Under the pieces are notes generated by a model that was not told the origin of the DNA, searched no databases, and saw only the letters and a program-made list of their open reading frames with translations. 64,000 bases of DNA. Source: Marinomonas sp. TW1. GTDB taxonomy: Bacteria > Pseudomonadota > Gammaproteobacteria > Pseudomonadales > Marinomonadaceae. Both the position numbers and the translations under genes were made by a program. This document shows positions 34,362-45,878 of this stretch, in pieces (the stretch's first letter is position 1; every line of letters starts with the position of its first letter). The stretch covers positions 186,001 to 250,000 of the forward strand of contig NZ_JSEE01000001.1 in NCBI RefSeq assembly GCF_001625355.1, in the 5' to 3' direction.

Positions 34362-36746
34362 CTACCCCCTTACAACGGCTCCCAATTGTTCGGACAGCGC
34401 TTTCACAGTCTGTTCGACAGAGTTGTTTACTTCTTCATCACTAAGAGTGTGTGAAGGATGCTGCCACGTCAAGCCCAAAGCCACACTTTTTTGCGATTCA
34501 TCAATACCTTGCCCTTGATAAACATCAAAAACCAAGACCCCTTTGAAGGCATCGCCAGCCGATTCCACAATCACTTTTTCCAGTTCACTAACCGGCACCG
34601 AACGATCTACCAACAACGCCAAATCACGACGCACCTCAGGGAAACGAGACACAGCTTTGTACTCAGGCAACGTTGCATTCAATACCGCCTCCAAGGCAAT
34701 ATCAAAGACATATAGGGTTTGGTTAGCGCCTAGAGATTTGGCTAACTGAGGATGCAACTCCCCCATCATGCCAACAAATTGACCATCTAAATAGACGTCC
34801 GCAGAACGCCCAGGGTGTAGAAACTCACACTCAGAACGCTGATACGTTGGTTGACCGCCATTATTGACGGCAAACAAGGCTTCCACATGCGATTTTAGAT
34901 CATAGAAATCGACTTTTTCATTATTGTGGTACCAAGCTTCTGGGTGACGACTTCCGGCAATCAGACCTGAAATTTGCAACTGTTGATCTAACTCATCTAG
35001 CGCTTCAACCGTACCAATAAAACGACGCCCTGTCTCAAATAAACGTACTCGAGACTGCTGACGGTTCTGGTTATACAAATACGCTTTCACCAAACCTGGA
35101 ATCAAACTAGGACGCATGACGCCCATATCCGCAGAAATTGGATTTTCTAATGGCACAGGCTCAATCTCAGGCAAGAATTGCTTGCTTAAGTTTGGATCGA
35201 TGAAGCTGTAAGTGACGGCTTCTTGATAACCATAAGACACCAACGCAGCACGCAATGATTGGATAGGCGTTTTCGACTCACTCAATGGCGTGAAGTTAAC
35301 GGCCGCTGTCGGCATAGAAGAAGGCAGATTATCGTAACCGTAGATACGAGCCACCTCTTCAATCAAATCCGCTTCAATGGCGATATCAAATCGATGAGAA
35401 GGCGCTTTCGTCACCCAAGCCTGATCCGTTACTTCCACCATCTCTAAACCAAGACGAGTTAGGATGTCAGTCACCAAGTCTTTATTCAACGACACAGCAA
35501 GATACTGATCCAACTTCTGACGACGTAAAGTAACTTCTGCTGCAACTGGCAAGGCACTTTCATTCACCGCCTGCGTAATTGGACCCACTTGACCGCCAGC
35601 GATGTCTAACACTAACTGAGTCGCACGTTCAATGGCCTTCTCTTGCAACGACGCATCAACACCACGTTCGAAACGATGTGAAGAATCCGTATGCAAGCCA
35701 TAAGAACGCGCCTTACCTGCAAGGGCTAACGGCGTAAAGAAAGCACTTTCAAGGAAGATGTCTTGTGTTTTCTCATTTACACCAGAACCTTCACCACCCA
35801 TCACACCAGCGATTGCCAACGGCGCTTGCTCATCAGCAATGACCATAGTGTCTTCACGCAAGCTGATCTCTTGACCATCTAGCAGTACGATTTTCTCGCC
35901 TGCATCGGCCATACGCACAACCACAGAACCGTTCAAATTCGCTAAGTCGAACGCATGCATAGGTTGACCCAATTCCAACATCACATAGTTGGTAATGTCG
36001 ACAATTGGATCAATAGAGCGAATACCACTACGACGCAGCTTTTCTGTCATCCACAACGGTGTATCCGCCGTCACATTAACACCGCGAATCACTCGCCCTA
36101 AATAACGAGGACAAGCTTCTATGGCATCAACTTTCACAGGAAAAGTATCAGTAATACTCACTTCAGCCGCTTGAACCGTGACTGGCGTAAGATCCACCTT
36201 ATTCAATACACCCACTTCACGAGCCAAACCCGCAACACTTAGACAGTCGCTACGGTTCGGGGTCAGATCAACGTCGATAATCTGATCATCTAGACCAAGA
36301 AAAGCACGAAAATCTTCGCCGGTTTTAGCACTTAGTGGCAATTCCATAATGCCATCATTGTCTTCACTCACCCCTAATTCAGAGGCAGAACACAACATAC
36401 CAAACGACTCAACCTGACGTAGTTTGGCTTTTTTAATTTTAAAATCTGCGCTTAATACCGCACCAATTTTGGCAAACGGAATTTTGATTCCTGGGCGTGC
36501 ATTCGGTGCACCACAGACTACCTGAAACTCTTCAGAACCATCTGATACACGACATACTTGCAATTTATCGGCATTAGGGTGCGGCTCAGCCGCCAAAATC
36601 TCACCCACAACCACACCACTGAACGATTCCGCTGCAGGAATCACTTCATCGACTTCCAAGCCGGCCATGGTAATTTGAGCAACCAAATCATCGCTACTGA
36701 TGTTTGGATTGACCCACTCTCTTAGCCAATTCTCACTAACTTTCAT
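34362..36746 (-). CDS. pheT: phenylalanyl-tRNA synthetase beta subunit
   Basis: A 794-residue protein, the full family length. It has the N-terminal tRNA-binding (EMAP-like) domain ([20 protein letters not shown]), B3/B4 editing domain, B5 domain, the catalytic-like core and a C-terminal ferredoxin-fold anticodon domain ([17 protein letters not shown]). It joins PheS in an alpha2-beta2 enzyme that charges tRNA-Phe. It follows pheS by 22 bp. Confidence 0.97.
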   Translation of the reverse strand: MKVSENWLREWVNPNISSDDLVAQITMAGLEVDEVIPAAESFSGVVVGEILAAEPHPNADKLQVCRVSDGSEEFQVVCGAPNARPGIKIPFAKIGAVLSADFKIKKAKLRQVESFGMLCSASELGVSEDNDGIMELPLSAKTGEDFRAFLGLDDQIIDVDLTPNRSDCLSVAGLAREVGVLNKVDLTPVTVQAAEVSITDTFPVKVDAIEACPRYLGRVIRGVNVTADTPLWMTEKLRRSGIRSIDPIVDITNYVMLELGQPMHAFDLANLNGSVVVRMADAGEKIVLLDGQEISLREDTMVIADEQAPLAIAGVMGGEGSGVNEKTQDIFLESAFFTPLALAGKARSYGLHTDSSHRFERGVDASLQEKAIERATQLVLDIAGGQVGPITQAVNESALPVAAEVTLRRQKLDQYLAVSLNKDLVTDILTRLGLEMVEVTDQAWVTKAPSHRFDIAIEADLIEEVARIYGYDNLPSSMPTAAVNFTPLSESKTPIQSLRAALVSYGYQEAVTYSFIDPNLSKQFLPEIEPVPLENPISADMGVMRPSLIPGLVKAYLYNQNRQQSRVRLFETGRRFIGTVEALDELDQQLQISGLIAGSRHPEAWYHNNEKVDFYDLKSHVEALFAVNNGGQPTYQRSECEFLHPGRSADVYLDGQFVGMMGELHPQLAKSLGANQTLYVFDIALEAVLNATLPEYKAVSRFPEVRRDLALLVDRSVPVSELEKVIVESAGDAFKGVLVFDVYQGQGIDESQKSVALGLTWQHPSHTLSDEEVNNSVEQTVKALSEQLGAVVRG

Positions 36747-36768
36747 ATAAACATCCTAGGTCGACTGA

Positions 36769-37839
<1,071 letters not shown>

Positions 37840-37890
37840 CTATTAAGATAGTCTCTTTCAAGATCGAATCACCCTAAGGCTACGTCAGAA

Positions 37891-38247
37891 TTAAGCCAAG
37901 CTTGCTTTCGCTTTTTCAACGATCGCTGCAAAAACTTCTTTCTCGTACACAGCTAGATCAGCCAAAACTTTACGGTCGATTTCGATCGCTGCTTTCTTAA
38001 GACCAGCAATGAAACGGCTGTAAGACAAACCATTTAGACGAGCCGCTGCGTTAATACGAGCAATCCACAATGCGCGGAATTGACGCTTACGCTGACGACG
38101 GTCACGGTATTGGTATTGACCAGCTTTGATGACAGCTTGTTTAGCTACACGAAATACACGGCTACGTGCACCGTAGTAACCTTTAGCTTGCTTTAAAATC
38201 TTCTTGTGACGGCGACGAGCCTGAACACCACGTTTTACGCGAGGCAT
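37891..38247 (-). CDS. rplT: 50S ribosomal protein L20
   Basis: A 118-residue basic ribosomal protein with the invariant start [20 protein letters not shown]. It binds 23S rRNA early in 50S assembly and in many bacteria represses rpmI-rplT translation. It follows rpmI by 43 bp in the infC operon. Confidence 0.98.
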   Translation of the reverse strand: MPRVKRGVQARRRHKKILKQAKGYYGARSRVFRVAKQAVIKAGQYQYRDRRQRKRQFRALWIARINAAARLNGLSYSRFIAGLKKAAIEIDRKVLADLAVYEKEVFAAIVEKAKASLA

Positions 38248-38290
38248 AATATAAACCTTTTACTAATTAATTAATGACTAAAAATGAGAC

Positions 38291-38485
38291 TTAAATGTAT
38301 GGCAACATGCGTACGATTAACGCTTTGTCGCTTTGTGCAACTTGGTTCAAAGAACGAAGATGACGTTTACGCTTAGTCGATTTCTTAGTCAAAATGTGAC
38401 TAGTATGAGACTGTTTATGCTTAAAACCATTCGCGGTACGTTTGAAGCGCTTAGCTGCGCCACTGTGTGACTTAATTTTGGACAT
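38291..38485 (-). CDS. rpmI: 50S ribosomal protein L35
   Basis: A 64-residue, highly basic L35 with the typical [20 protein letters not shown] start. It lies between infC and rplT as usual. Confidence 0.98.
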   Translation of the reverse strand: MSKIKSHSGAAKRFKRTANGFKHKQSHTSHILTKKSTKRKRHLRSLNQVAQSDKALIVRMLPYI

Positions 38486-38578
38486 GATAAAACCACTCTC
38501 GCATTCGTTAATGTTAGTGTAATTTCTTAATAACTTAGTCTTTAAGGACCGAAGCCCTTAAAGCCAACTTATTTAAAA

Positions 38579-39112
38579 TCACTTCTTCTTTTTGGGGCCT
38601 AGCACCATCGTCAATTGACGACCTTCCATTTTCGCGGCTTGCTCTACTGCACCATATTCTTCTAAGTCTGCTGCGACTCGATTCATAAGTTGCATGCCAA
38701 GCTCCTGATGGGCCATTTCACGACCACGGTATCGCAGTGATACCTTGGCCTTATCCCCGCCTTCAAGGAAACGTATCAGGTTGCGGAGTTTTACCTGATA
38801 ATCCCCTTCCTCCGTCCCTGGACGGAATTTCATTTCTTTTACCTGGATCTGCTTCGCATTTTTCTTTTGAGCGGCTTTCGCTTTTTTCGCTTCAAAAATA
38901 TGCTTACCGTAGTCCATGATTTTGCAAACAATCGGATCTGAATCAGCAATTTGCACTAAGTCTAAAGCAGCATCTTGAGCTGCTTTTAGCGCCTCTTCTA
39001 GAGAGACAACGCCAACTTGTTCACCATCAGCTGCGATTAGACGCACTTCGGTAGCTCGAATGTTTTCGTTGATTAAAGGACGCTGCTTACTGGCGGCACG
39101 CCCACGATTCAT
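38579..39112 (-). CDS. infC: translation initiation factor IF-3
   Basis: A 177-residue IF-3 (E. coli 180) with both domains: [12 protein letters not shown] at the start and [20 protein letters not shown] in the linker/C domain. It binds the 30S subunit and checks start codons. The frame begins with an ordinary ATG after AAGG, not the rare AUU that enables autoregulation in E. coli. It follows thrS by 8 bp. Confidence 0.97.
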   Translation of the reverse strand: MNRGRAASKQRPLINENIRATEVRLIAADGEQVGVVSLEEALKAAQDAALDLVQIADSDPIVCKIMDYGKHIFEAKKAKAAQKKNAKQIQVKEMKFRPGTEEGDYQVKLRNLIRFLEGGDKAKVSLRYRGREMAHQELGMQLMNRVAADLEEYGAVEQAAKMEGRQLTMVLGPKKKK

Positions 39113-39120
39113 ATTACCTT

Positions 39121-41058
39121 TTATAGCTCTATCTCCACTTCTTGTTTACGGCTACGGCGAGCAACTTCTTTTTGAAGCAAATCTTCAAAATCAGAAATAC
39201 TCATTACTCCAAGATCTTCACCTTTACGTGTTCGAACAGCGACTTGTTGATTTTCAACTTCTTTGTCACCGATAACGATCATGTAAGGTACTCGTTGAAG
39301 AGTATGCTCGCGAATTTTAAACCCGATCTTCTCGTTTCTCAAGTCAAGTTTTGCTCTAAAGCCATTTGAATTCAATCTTTTTTCCAAATCTGAGCAATAA
39401 TCGGCTTGGCGATCGGTAATATTCATAATTACCATTTGCTCTGGCGCTAACCAAACTGGGAAAGCCCCTTCGTTTTCTTCAATTAAGATACCAATGAAAC
39501 GCTCTAATGAACCAACGATGGCACGATGCAACATCACCGGAGTCTGACGAGAGCCATCCTCGGAAACGTACTGCGCACTCAAACGTGTTGGCATAGAGAA
39601 GTCAACCTGAATAGTACCACATTGCCAGACTCGGCCAATGGCATCCTTCAAAGAGAACTCAATTTTAGGACCATAGAAAGCCCCCTCACCTGGTAACTCT
39701 TCCCATTCCAGGTTGGCCGCATTCAATGCATCCGCCAAAGCTTTCTCTGACTTATCCCAAACGTCGTCCGACCCCACACGCTGTTCTGGACGAGTCGACA
39801 AACGATAAATAATATTGTCGAAGCCAAAATCTGCGTACACTTCGTGCAACAGCTTGATAAACTCAGAGACTTCTTGTTGGATTTGATCTTCAGTCACAAA
39901 GATATGACCATCATCCTGTACGAAATTACGCACACGCATGATGCCATGTAACGCGCCGGAAGGCTCATTACGGTGACAAGAACCGAATTCTGCCATACGG
40001 AAAGGCAAATCACGGTAACTCTTAAGACCTTGATTATAAACCTGAATGTGACATGGGCAGTTCATCGGCTTAACGGCATAATCCCGATTTTCTGAATGCG
40101 TTGTAAACATGTTTTCATGATACTTGCCCCAGTGGCCAGATTTCTCCCACAACACTCGATCTACAATCTGTGGTGTTTTTACCTCTTGGTAACCATTATC
40201 CAGCTGTTTTTGACGCATGTATTGCTCAACAACTTGATACAAACTCCAACCTTTTGGATGCCAGAACACCATACCCGGTGCTTCTTCTTGCACATGAAAA
40301 AGATCAAGTCGCTTACCCAATTTACGGTGGTCGCGTTTTTCAGCTTCCTCAATTCGAGTCAAGTACGCCTTAAGCTCTTTCTTATCATTCCATGCTGTGC
40401 CATAGATACGCTGTAACTGCTCATTATTAGAGTCACCTCGCCAATATGCGCCAGCCAACTTCATCAATTTAAAATGACGTAAGACACGGGTATTGGGGAC
40501 GTGCGGTCCACGACACATATCCATGTATTCTTCGTGTTGATACAAACCCACTTCCGTGACGGAATCGTCCATATCATCGATCAAAGCCACTTTATAAGAC
40601 TCACCACGATCAACAAACTGCTGACGAGCCTCGGCAATTGGTGTCATCTTTTTGACTACGTCATAGTCCGTTTTAACCAACTCGGCCATGCGTTTTTCAA
40701 TCGCAGCAAGGTCTTCCGGTGTAAAAGGACGTTCATAAGCAATATCGTAATAGAAGCCTTCATCAATGACCGGACCAATGGCCATCTCAGCAGTAGGATA
40801 AAGCTGCTTAACGGCATGCCCAACCAAGTGAGCAAATGAATGACGAATGATCTCAACACCGTCGGCATCTTTGCCGGTGACGATGCTTAAATTGGCATCT
40901 TCAGTGATGAGTTCACAGGCGTCAACAAGTTGACCATTAATACGACCTGCAACGGTGGCTTTCGCAAGACCAGGACCTATGTCCTCAGCCACTTGCATCA
41001 CAGTTACAGAATCAGAAAAAGAACGTTGGCTGCCATCAGGCAAAGTAATTACAGGCAT
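39121..41058 (-). CDS. thrS: threonyl-tRNA synthetase
   Basis: A 645-residue class II enzyme with the full domain order: an N-terminal TGS domain ([14 protein letters not shown]), an editing domain with [16 protein letters not shown] and a C-rich zinc site, a catalytic core ([32 protein letters not shown]) and an anticodon-binding domain. It charges tRNA-Thr; four tRNA-Thr genes are in this window. Its leader holds an anticodon-like hairpin at 41084-41104, suggesting translational autoregulation. Confidence 0.98.
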   Translation of the reverse strand: MPVITLPDGSQRSFSDSVTVMQVAEDIGPGLAKATVAGRINGQLVDACELITEDANLSIVTGKDADGVEIIRHSFAHLVGHAVKQLYPTAEMAIGPVIDEGFYYDIAYERPFTPEDLAAIEKRMAELVKTDYDVVKKMTPIAEARQQFVDRGESYKVALIDDMDDSVTEVGLYQHEEYMDMCRGPHVPNTRVLRHFKLMKLAGAYWRGDSNNEQLQRIYGTAWNDKKELKAYLTRIEEAEKRDHRKLGKRLDLFHVQEEAPGMVFWHPKGWSLYQVVEQYMRQKQLDNGYQEVKTPQIVDRVLWEKSGHWGKYHENMFTTHSENRDYAVKPMNCPCHIQVYNQGLKSYRDLPFRMAEFGSCHRNEPSGALHGIMRVRNFVQDDGHIFVTEDQIQQEVSEFIKLLHEVYADFGFDNIIYRLSTRPEQRVGSDDVWDKSEKALADALNAANLEWEELPGEGAFYGPKIEFSLKDAIGRVWQCGTIQVDFSMPTRLSAQYVSEDGSRQTPVMLHRAIVGSLERFIGILIEENEGAFPVWLAPEQMVIMNITDRQADYCSDLEKRLNSNGFRAKLDLRNEKIGFKIREHTLQRVPYMIVIGDKEVENQQVAVRTRKGEDLGVMSISDFEDLLQKEVARRSRKQEVEIEL

Positions 41059-41083
41059 TTTATTCCCCTATTCGGAGTCAGTG

Positions 41084-41104
41084 GTGCTCCATACCAAAGA
41101 GCAC
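41084..41104 (-). promoter_or_regulatory. tRNA-Thr anticodon-like hairpin in the thrS leader
   Basis: On the minus strand a 6-bp stem GTGCTC/GAGCAC, plus a T-G pair, closes a 7-base loop TTGGTAT: U33-like T, anticodon GGU (Thr) and A37. It ends 25 bp before the thrS ATG, just upstream of AGGGGA. E. coli ThrRS is known to repress its own mRNA by binding such a mimic. A second, non-mimic hairpin lies at 41143-41176. Confidence 0.6.
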
Positions 41105-41295
41105 ATGGAAATTTCAGGGCTTAACCTACCATTTTTCAGCCTCTCTTGCGACCTTAATTTAGCAATTACGCAAAAGGTGTGAATTCTTTGAAGCAAACAA
41201 AAATCAAGTGATTTTTCTCACTTTCTACCATAGACATTCTCAACACAGCGGGTAAAATTGCCATCCGTTTCACATACTTCACAAACCAAGGCGTT

Positions 41296-41922
41296 ATGGA
41301 TCTCAATATTCTTGACAACTACTGCATTGAAACCACTCAAGCAGAACCAGACCTATTGCTAGAGCTAGTTGAAAAAACTTACTCTGATATGGGCTACCCA
41401 AATAAATTGTCAGGTAAGACCATTGGCCGTACGTTGAAGTTATTGGCAAAAATAGCGCAGCCAAAACGTGCTCTAGAAATAGGCATGTTTACAGGCTATT
41501 CCGCCCTATCTATTGCGGAAGGCATGCCTGAACTAGGTAAGCTTATTTGCTGTGAAACCAATCCAAGAGCCATTGAATTTGCTCAATCCTTTTTTGATCG
41601 TAGCGAGCACGGACACAAAATCGAAGCTATTTTTGGACCCGCTCTCGAGACAATCGAATCCTTAGACGGTGAATTTGACTTTGTCTTTATCGATGCTGAT
41701 AAACGCAATTACCTTAATTACTATCAGGCGGTAGTACCTTTGGTAAAATCAGGCGGATTAATCATTATTGATAACTCTCTTTGGCAAGGTCGAGTTTTAG
41801 ACCCGCAAGAAAACAGCGACATCGCCGTGAACGACTTGAACCGCTTTATCGCTCAAGATACTCGCGTCGAGAATGTCCATCTAAATGTGCGAGACGGACT
41901 GAATATCGTCGTCAAACACTAA
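41296..41922 (+). CDS. SAM-dependent O-methyltransferase (class I)
   Basis: A 208-residue methyltransferase of the caffeoyl-CoA/catechol OMT-like family 3. The SAM-binding glycine motif is EIGMFTGYSALSIAEG; FDFVFIDADKRNYLNYY supplies the usual metal and SAM contacts. It probably methylates a small catechol-like hydroxyl using a divalent metal. It is divergent from thrS and stands alone, with a hairpin after it, so no pathway can be assigned. Confidence 0.85.
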   Translation: MDLNILDNYCIETTQAEPDLLLELVEKTYSDMGYPNKLSGKTIGRTLKLLAKIAQPKRALEIGMFTGYSALSIAEGMPELGKLICCETNPRAIEFAQSFFDRSEHGHKIEAIFGPALETIESLDGEFDFVFIDADKRNYLNYYQAVVPLVKSGGLIIIDNSLWQGRVLDPQENSDIAVNDLNRFIAQDTRVENVHLNVRDGLNIVVKH

Positions 41923-41938
41923 CACTATATTCTTTAAC

Positions 41939-41979
41939 AACCTCAATCACCCTTTTTCAGTAAAAGGTGAATGGAGGTT
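41939..41979 (+). terminator. terminator-like hairpin after the methyltransferase
   Basis: The outer arms AACCTC/GAGGTT enclose near-complementary CACC...TTTT and AAAAGGTG. There is no T run, so function is uncertain. Confidence 0.4.
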
Positions 41980-42017
41980 ATTTGCTATTTAAAAAGACAA
42001 GCTAAGAGGCTGCAATT

Positions 42018-42716
42018 TTGGTTGTTTTTAAAATCACGAATAACATTTCTGGAAAGCACTATATTGGCACATCGTTCAATAGTGGCTTTCAACGCTTTGA
42101 ACAATATGTAGAAGCGACAAACGAAGGTCTAGACTTCCCACTGTACAACGACATTCGGGAACATGGCATGGAAGCCTTCACTGTTGAAGAGTTATTTGAA
42201 ACAACAGACAAACAAGAACTTTATGAGCTCGAGACTGACTACATCACCATCTACAACGGTGAAAGCTTACGTGGCTACAAAATCGCTCAATCTGCGGAAA
42301 AAGCGCTTAACGTAAGTTTTGGCAAAAAAGCCATGTTTGACGCCAATGGCGTATCAACAGCCGAACCAGTCAAAAAACCAAGAAAGACCGCCGCTAAAAA
42401 AACGGTTGAACTGCCCGCGAAAGCCGCCGAACCTAAACCGACGGCACAATCTTTTTTTGGCGAACTGATTGGTGAAGACAGACTAGATAAACCTGCCGAA
42501 CCCATTAAAGAAAGCAAAAAAGCCCCTGCTCGCACCCGCAGCAAAGCCAGCATTCAAAAAATGCTCAATGAAGCAGAGCGCGCAGCGAAAAAAGAACGAG
42601 AAGACAAACTTAAACAGCAACAACAAGCTGAAGCCGATGAGATGGCACTCATCATGGCAAAAATTGACATCACCTCGAAATCAGCGTCTTCAACGTTTAG
42701 AAGACGCAAAGGCTAA
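42018..42716 (+). CDS. GIY-YIG nuclease-fold protein with Lys/Ala-rich tail
   Basis: A 232-residue protein. Residues 1 to about 90 resemble a GIY-YIG domain (VVFKITNNISGKHYIGTS, later ELETDYITIYNG), the fold of homing and repair nucleases. After that, low-complexity Lys/Ala/Pro stretches and a charged coiled-coil-like helix (EAERAAKKEREDKLKQQQQA) follow. The only good start is TTG at 42018, with AAGAGG before it. The first motif reads KIT-HYIG, so catalytic competence is uncertain. A bidirectional terminator follows. DNA binding or cleavage is possible but unproven. Confidence 0.65.
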   Translation: MVVFKITNNISGKHYIGTSFNSGFQRFEQYVEATNEGLDFPLYNDIREHGMEAFTVEELFETTDKQELYELETDYITIYNGESLRGYKIAQSAEKALNVSFGKKAMFDANGVSTAEPVKKPRKTAAKKTVELPAKAAEPKPTAQSFFGELIGEDRLDKPAEPIKESKKAPARTRSKASIQKMLNEAERAAKKEREDKLKQQQQAEADEMALIMAKIDITSKSASSTFRRRKG

Positions 42717-42744
42717 ACAATTTAAGTTTTAGTCCAGCACAAAC

Positions 42745-42779
42745 AAAAAGACCAGCCTTATCAGGCTGGTCTTTTTTTA
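42745..42779. terminator. bidirectional rho-independent terminator
   Basis: A 13-bp perfect stem (AAAAAGACCAGCC and its complement) with a 6-base loop and a T run on each strand, between the convergent GIY-YIG and DAHP synthase genes. Confidence 0.9.
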
Positions 42780-42798
42780 TTTTATAACGGTTAAAATA

Positions 42799-44145
42799 TT
42801 AAGCGCGCGCTTTCTTCAACGTTTCCGAAATCATAAAGGCCAATTCCAAAGACTGATCTGCATTCAAACGCGGATCACAATGCGTATGATAACGATCAGC
42901 CAAATCGGCTTCTGTTACCTGGAATGAACCACCAACACATTCCGTCACATTCTGCCCAGTCATTTCAAAATGCACACCACCGGCGTAAGTACCTTCTGCA
43001 TTATGCACCTGGAAGAATTGCTGAACCTCTTTTAACACATCATCAACATGACGCGTTTTGTACCCTGTAGACGCTTTCACAGTATTGCCATGCATTGGAT
43101 CACAGCTCCAAACCACTTTCTTACCTTCACGCTCCACGGCGCGAATCAAGGCTGGCATACCATCTTCTACTTTGTCCGCTCCCATACGCACAATCACATT
43201 CAGACGACCGGCTTCATTGTTCGGATTTAAAGTATCACACAGACGAACCAGATCTTCTGGATCCATACTTGGGCCTGCTTTCACACCAATCGGGTTTTGC
43301 ACTCCACGTAAGAACTCCACATGGGCACCGTCTAGTTGACGCGTACGGTCACCTATCCACAACATATGAGCGGAACAGTCGTACCATTCGCCCGTCATAC
43401 TGTCTTGACGCGTTAAGGCTTCTTCATATGGCAACAACAACGCCTCATGAGAGGTATAAAATTCCGTTTCTGTGAGCTGAGCCAACCCCGGACCGATGCC
43501 ACACGCTTCCATAAACTGCAGCGCGTCATCAATTTTATCCGCCACACCCTGAAAACGACTGCCCGCTGGGCTAGCATTCAAGAAATCCAAATTCCATTTA
43601 TGAACCTGATGCAAATCCGCGAAACCACCTTGAGCAAAAGCACGCAACAAATTCATGGTTGACGAACTTTGGTTGTAAACCTGAATCAAGCGATCTGGAT
43701 CTGGTACACGCGCTTTTTCATCAAACTCAATACCATTAATGATGTCACCACGGTAACTTGGCAATTCAATACCGCCAATGGTCTCCGTGCCAGCCGATCT
43801 TGGCTTAGCAAACTGACCAGCCATTCGACCAACCTTAACCACTGGGCATTTTCCAGCGTAAGTCAGAACCACTGCCATTTGCAGCATCACTTTAAATGTA
43901 TCGCGAATATTATTAGCGTGGAACTCAGCAAAGCTCTCAGCACAGTCACCACCTTGCAACAAGAAAGACTGACGATTAGCCACTTTGGCCAATGCATTTT
44001 TCAGCTGACGTGCCTCACCAGCAAAAACAAGTGGAGGCATTTTTCCCAAAGTACTTTCTACTTGAGCCAAATGCTCAGCACTTGGATAAATCGGCTGCTG
44101 AAGGGCCGTTTTATTTCTCCAACTTGTTAACTCCCACTGTTTCAT
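42799..44145 (-). CDS. class II 3-deoxy-7-phosphoheptulonate synthase
   Basis: A 448-residue class II (plant-like) DAHP synthase, the first enzyme of the shikimate pathway, joining phosphoenolpyruvate and erythrose-4-phosphate. [30 protein letters not shown] and [12 protein letters not shown] are the family's conserved active-site blocks. Full length. It stands as a single gene; the XRE-cupin gene lies 37 bp upstream on the same strand and might be co-transcribed. Confidence 0.95.
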   Translation of the reverse strand: MKQWELTSWRNKTALQQPIYPSAEHLAQVESTLGKMPPLVFAGEARQLKNALAKVANRQSFLLQGGDCAESFAEFHANNIRDTFKVMLQMAVVLTYAGKCPVVKVGRMAGQFAKPRSAGTETIGGIELPSYRGDIINGIEFDEKARVPDPDRLIQVYNQSSSTMNLLRAFAQGGFADLHQVHKWNLDFLNASPAGSRFQGVADKIDDALQFMEACGIGPGLAQLTETEFYTSHEALLLPYEEALTRQDSMTGEWYDCSAHMLWIGDRTRQLDGAHVEFLRGVQNPIGVKAGPSMDPEDLVRLCDTLNPNNEAGRLNVIVRMGADKVEDGMPALIRAVEREGKKVVWSCDPMHGNTVKASTGYKTRHVDDVLKEVQQFFQVHNAEGTYAGGVHFEMTGQNVTECVGGSFQVTEADLADRYHTHCDPRLNADQSLELAFMISETLKKARA

Positions 44146-44182
44146 AACGATTCACAACCTTATTTTATATTTACTTTTAATG

Positions 44183-44794
44183 TTATCGGGCAACTACCCA
44201 CAATATTTCAGCGTCCTTTGCTGACAAAGATGTAACGGCGTGTCCCATAGTGGCATCATAATACACGCTATCCCCTTCTTTTAATTCAATTGGCTCATAG
44301 AGTTCAGAGAAAAAATTAATTTTACCCTGCAACACTAATAAGAATTCTTCCCCATCATGACGCACCCATTCTTTAAACTCAGAAAAAGCCCTGGCCCTAA
44401 CTCGGGTTTTGAAAGGCACCATTTTCTTGCGACTAATGGAATAGTTAAGGAGCTCATGCTCATAAGTGGCCGTAGGATGAGGCTCACCCTTCCCTTTGCG
44501 AGTAATGTCACGACGCCCCGCAATCGACTGATCACTCGCCTCCACAAACAACTGAGGCAAATCCATTTCTAACCCATTAATGAGCTTCTGCACTATGGTA
44601 AAACTAGGAGAAACTTGGTCATTTTCAATTTTTGACAAAGTAGATCGAGCAATTCCCGTTCGCTTCCCCACTTCTTCGAGAGTCCAACCTTTTGCCAAGC
44701 GAATTTTCTTAACTCGCTTCCCCAACTCCAATGGCTCAACAAAACGATCTGGATCGGATGCAGTAGCTGTTTCTAATGACGGACGACTTACCAT
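44183..44794 (-). CDS. XRE-family regulator with C-terminal cupin domain
   Basis: A 203-residue regulator. The helix-turn-helix is at about residues 26-80 (KKIRLAKGWTLEEVGKRTGI then RSTLSKIENDQVSPS), and a cupin effector domain is near 125-200 (EFLLVLQGKINFFSE, GDSVYYDATMGHAV). Regulators of this plan often control amino acid, polyamine or sulfur metabolism. It begins 12 bp after the DUF442 gene, so the two form an operon. The target is unknown. Confidence 0.87.
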   Translation of the reverse strand: MVSRPSLETATASDPDRFVEPLELGKRVKKIRLAKGWTLEEVGKRTGIARSTLSKIENDQVSPSFTIVQKLINGLEMDLPQLFVEASDQSIAGRRDITRKGKGEPHPTATYEHELLNYSISRKKMVPFKTRVRARAFSEFKEWVRHDGEEFLLVLQGKINFFSELYEPIELKEGDSVYYDATMGHAVTSLSAKDAEILWVVAR

Positions 44795-44806
44795 AAAAAA
44801 TCAACA

Positions 44807-45235
44807 CTAGCCTTTAACTAAGGGAGCCATAGACGGCGCACAACGAGATAAATCAAAACCTTTTGCTGACACCTCAGTCACGAGATCAGCGTATTCTCTA
44901 CCTTTGCCATTCTCTAACAACACCCACAACACAGAAGAGCGGGTTCCTGTTCGACAAAAGGCAAGCGTCTTCTTTGATGCTGACAGGGTATCAACTTGCA
45001 AATCAACATGAGACTGAGCCAATTTAGGCAGCTCAATGGGGTTCCATGCATACTCAAACCCCATTGCCTCAGCGGCCTCTTTAAGGATTTGGGCAGACGG
45101 TTGATCTTCAGCCTCACCATCGGGGCGATTATTAATAATCAAACGGAAGCCCTGAGCCTTCAACTCTGACAAATCTGCCACCGAAATCTGCGGTGCAACG
45201 AAATAAGTTTCATCTAATTGGACTGGCGCTATCAT
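44807..45235 (-). CDS. DUF442/beta-lactamase hydrolase-like phosphatase-fold protein
   Basis: A 142-residue protein of the dual-specificity phosphatase-like fold. The loop FCRTGTRS carries C94 and R99, as in the BLH/TIGR01244 family that is often fused or linked to sulfur dioxygenase-type MBL proteins and has been tied to sulfide/persulfide handling. The substrate is not established. It lies directly before the XRE-cupin gene, which may sense the same signal. Confidence 0.82.
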   Translation of the reverse strand: MIAPVQLDETYFVAPQISVADLSELKAQGFRLIINNRPDGEAEDQPSAQILKEAAEAMGFEYAWNPIELPKLAQSHVDLQVDTLSASKKTLAFCRTGTRSSVLWVLLENGKGREYADLVTEVSAKGFDLSRCAPSMAPLVKG

Positions 45236-45279
45236 GACCTAACTCCTATTGAAGTGGACAAATACTGACCGAAAATACC

Positions 45280-45558
45280 TTAATTTCGATACAGAACTTT
45301 AATCAAATGGAAACCGAACTGAGTCTTCACAGGCCCTTGAACCTTTAATAAAGGCCCACCAAATACAGCCTTATCAAACGCAGGCACCATATCACCTTTG
45401 TGGAACTCACCGAGATCTCCGCCTTTTTTGCCAGAAGGACAAGTCGAGAACTGCTTGGCCAGCTTATGAAAGTCCGCACCTTTATCCAATTTACTCTTGA
45501 TAGAAGCCGCTTCTTCTTTCGTTTTAACCAAAATATGGCATGCACTCGCTGTCGGCAT
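45280..45558 (-). CDS. ppiC: parvulin-type peptidyl-prolyl isomerase
   Basis: A 92-residue single-domain parvulin (E. coli PpiC is 93). [34 protein letters not shown] and [14 protein letters not shown] are the typical motifs. Cytoplasmic, no signal peptide. It catalyses cis-trans proline isomerisation. It stands alone. Confidence 0.93.
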   Translation of the reverse strand: MPTASACHILVKTKEEAASIKSKLDKGADFHKLAKQFSTCPSGKKGGDLGEFHKGDMVPAFDKAVFGGPLLKVQGPVKTQFGFHLIKVLYRN

Positions 45559-45679
45559 GAGAACCTCTAATTGTTTAATCTGCTAGATAAAATATTTTAA
45601 CCCGATTAGTATAATAGAATTCCCTACTAGTCAGCACTAGTTGAATCAACTTTTGCGACATTATTAAATATAAAAATTA

Positions 45680-45803
45680 AGGAAGGTATGAACCAGTTTA
45701 CTGGCTTCTAAAGTGTGAATACCTCTCTTTCTTTCAAGGCAAGTTTCGCAGCCAAGTATGAACCTATTGGCAAGCAACTTAACAAAGAAAAAAGAAAGTT
45801 AAG
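45680..45803 (+). repeat. dispersed intergenic repeat, copy B
   Basis: Homologous to 12283-12407. In this copy one frame stays open across the conserved part (FKASFAAKYEPIGKQLNKEK), while copy A has a stop after LNKE. It ends about 75 bp before the double-receiver gene. Nothing else is evident in the 45559-45878 spacer. Confidence 0.65.
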
Positions 45804-45878
45804 ATTACGCCCTTTGAGTTTTCTAAAGAAGCGCAAAAAACAGATTCATACCACCTTCTACAATGGGCAAGACAGTAT

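Noticed and set aside
38579-39112. AUU start for infC as in E. coli
   Set aside because: An ATG with AAGG upstream fits the protein's N-terminus; no AUU at a better position is needed.
43669-44130. 153-codon plus-strand frame inside the DAHP synthase gene
   Set aside because: It is antisense to a highly conserved enzyme and has no family resemblance.
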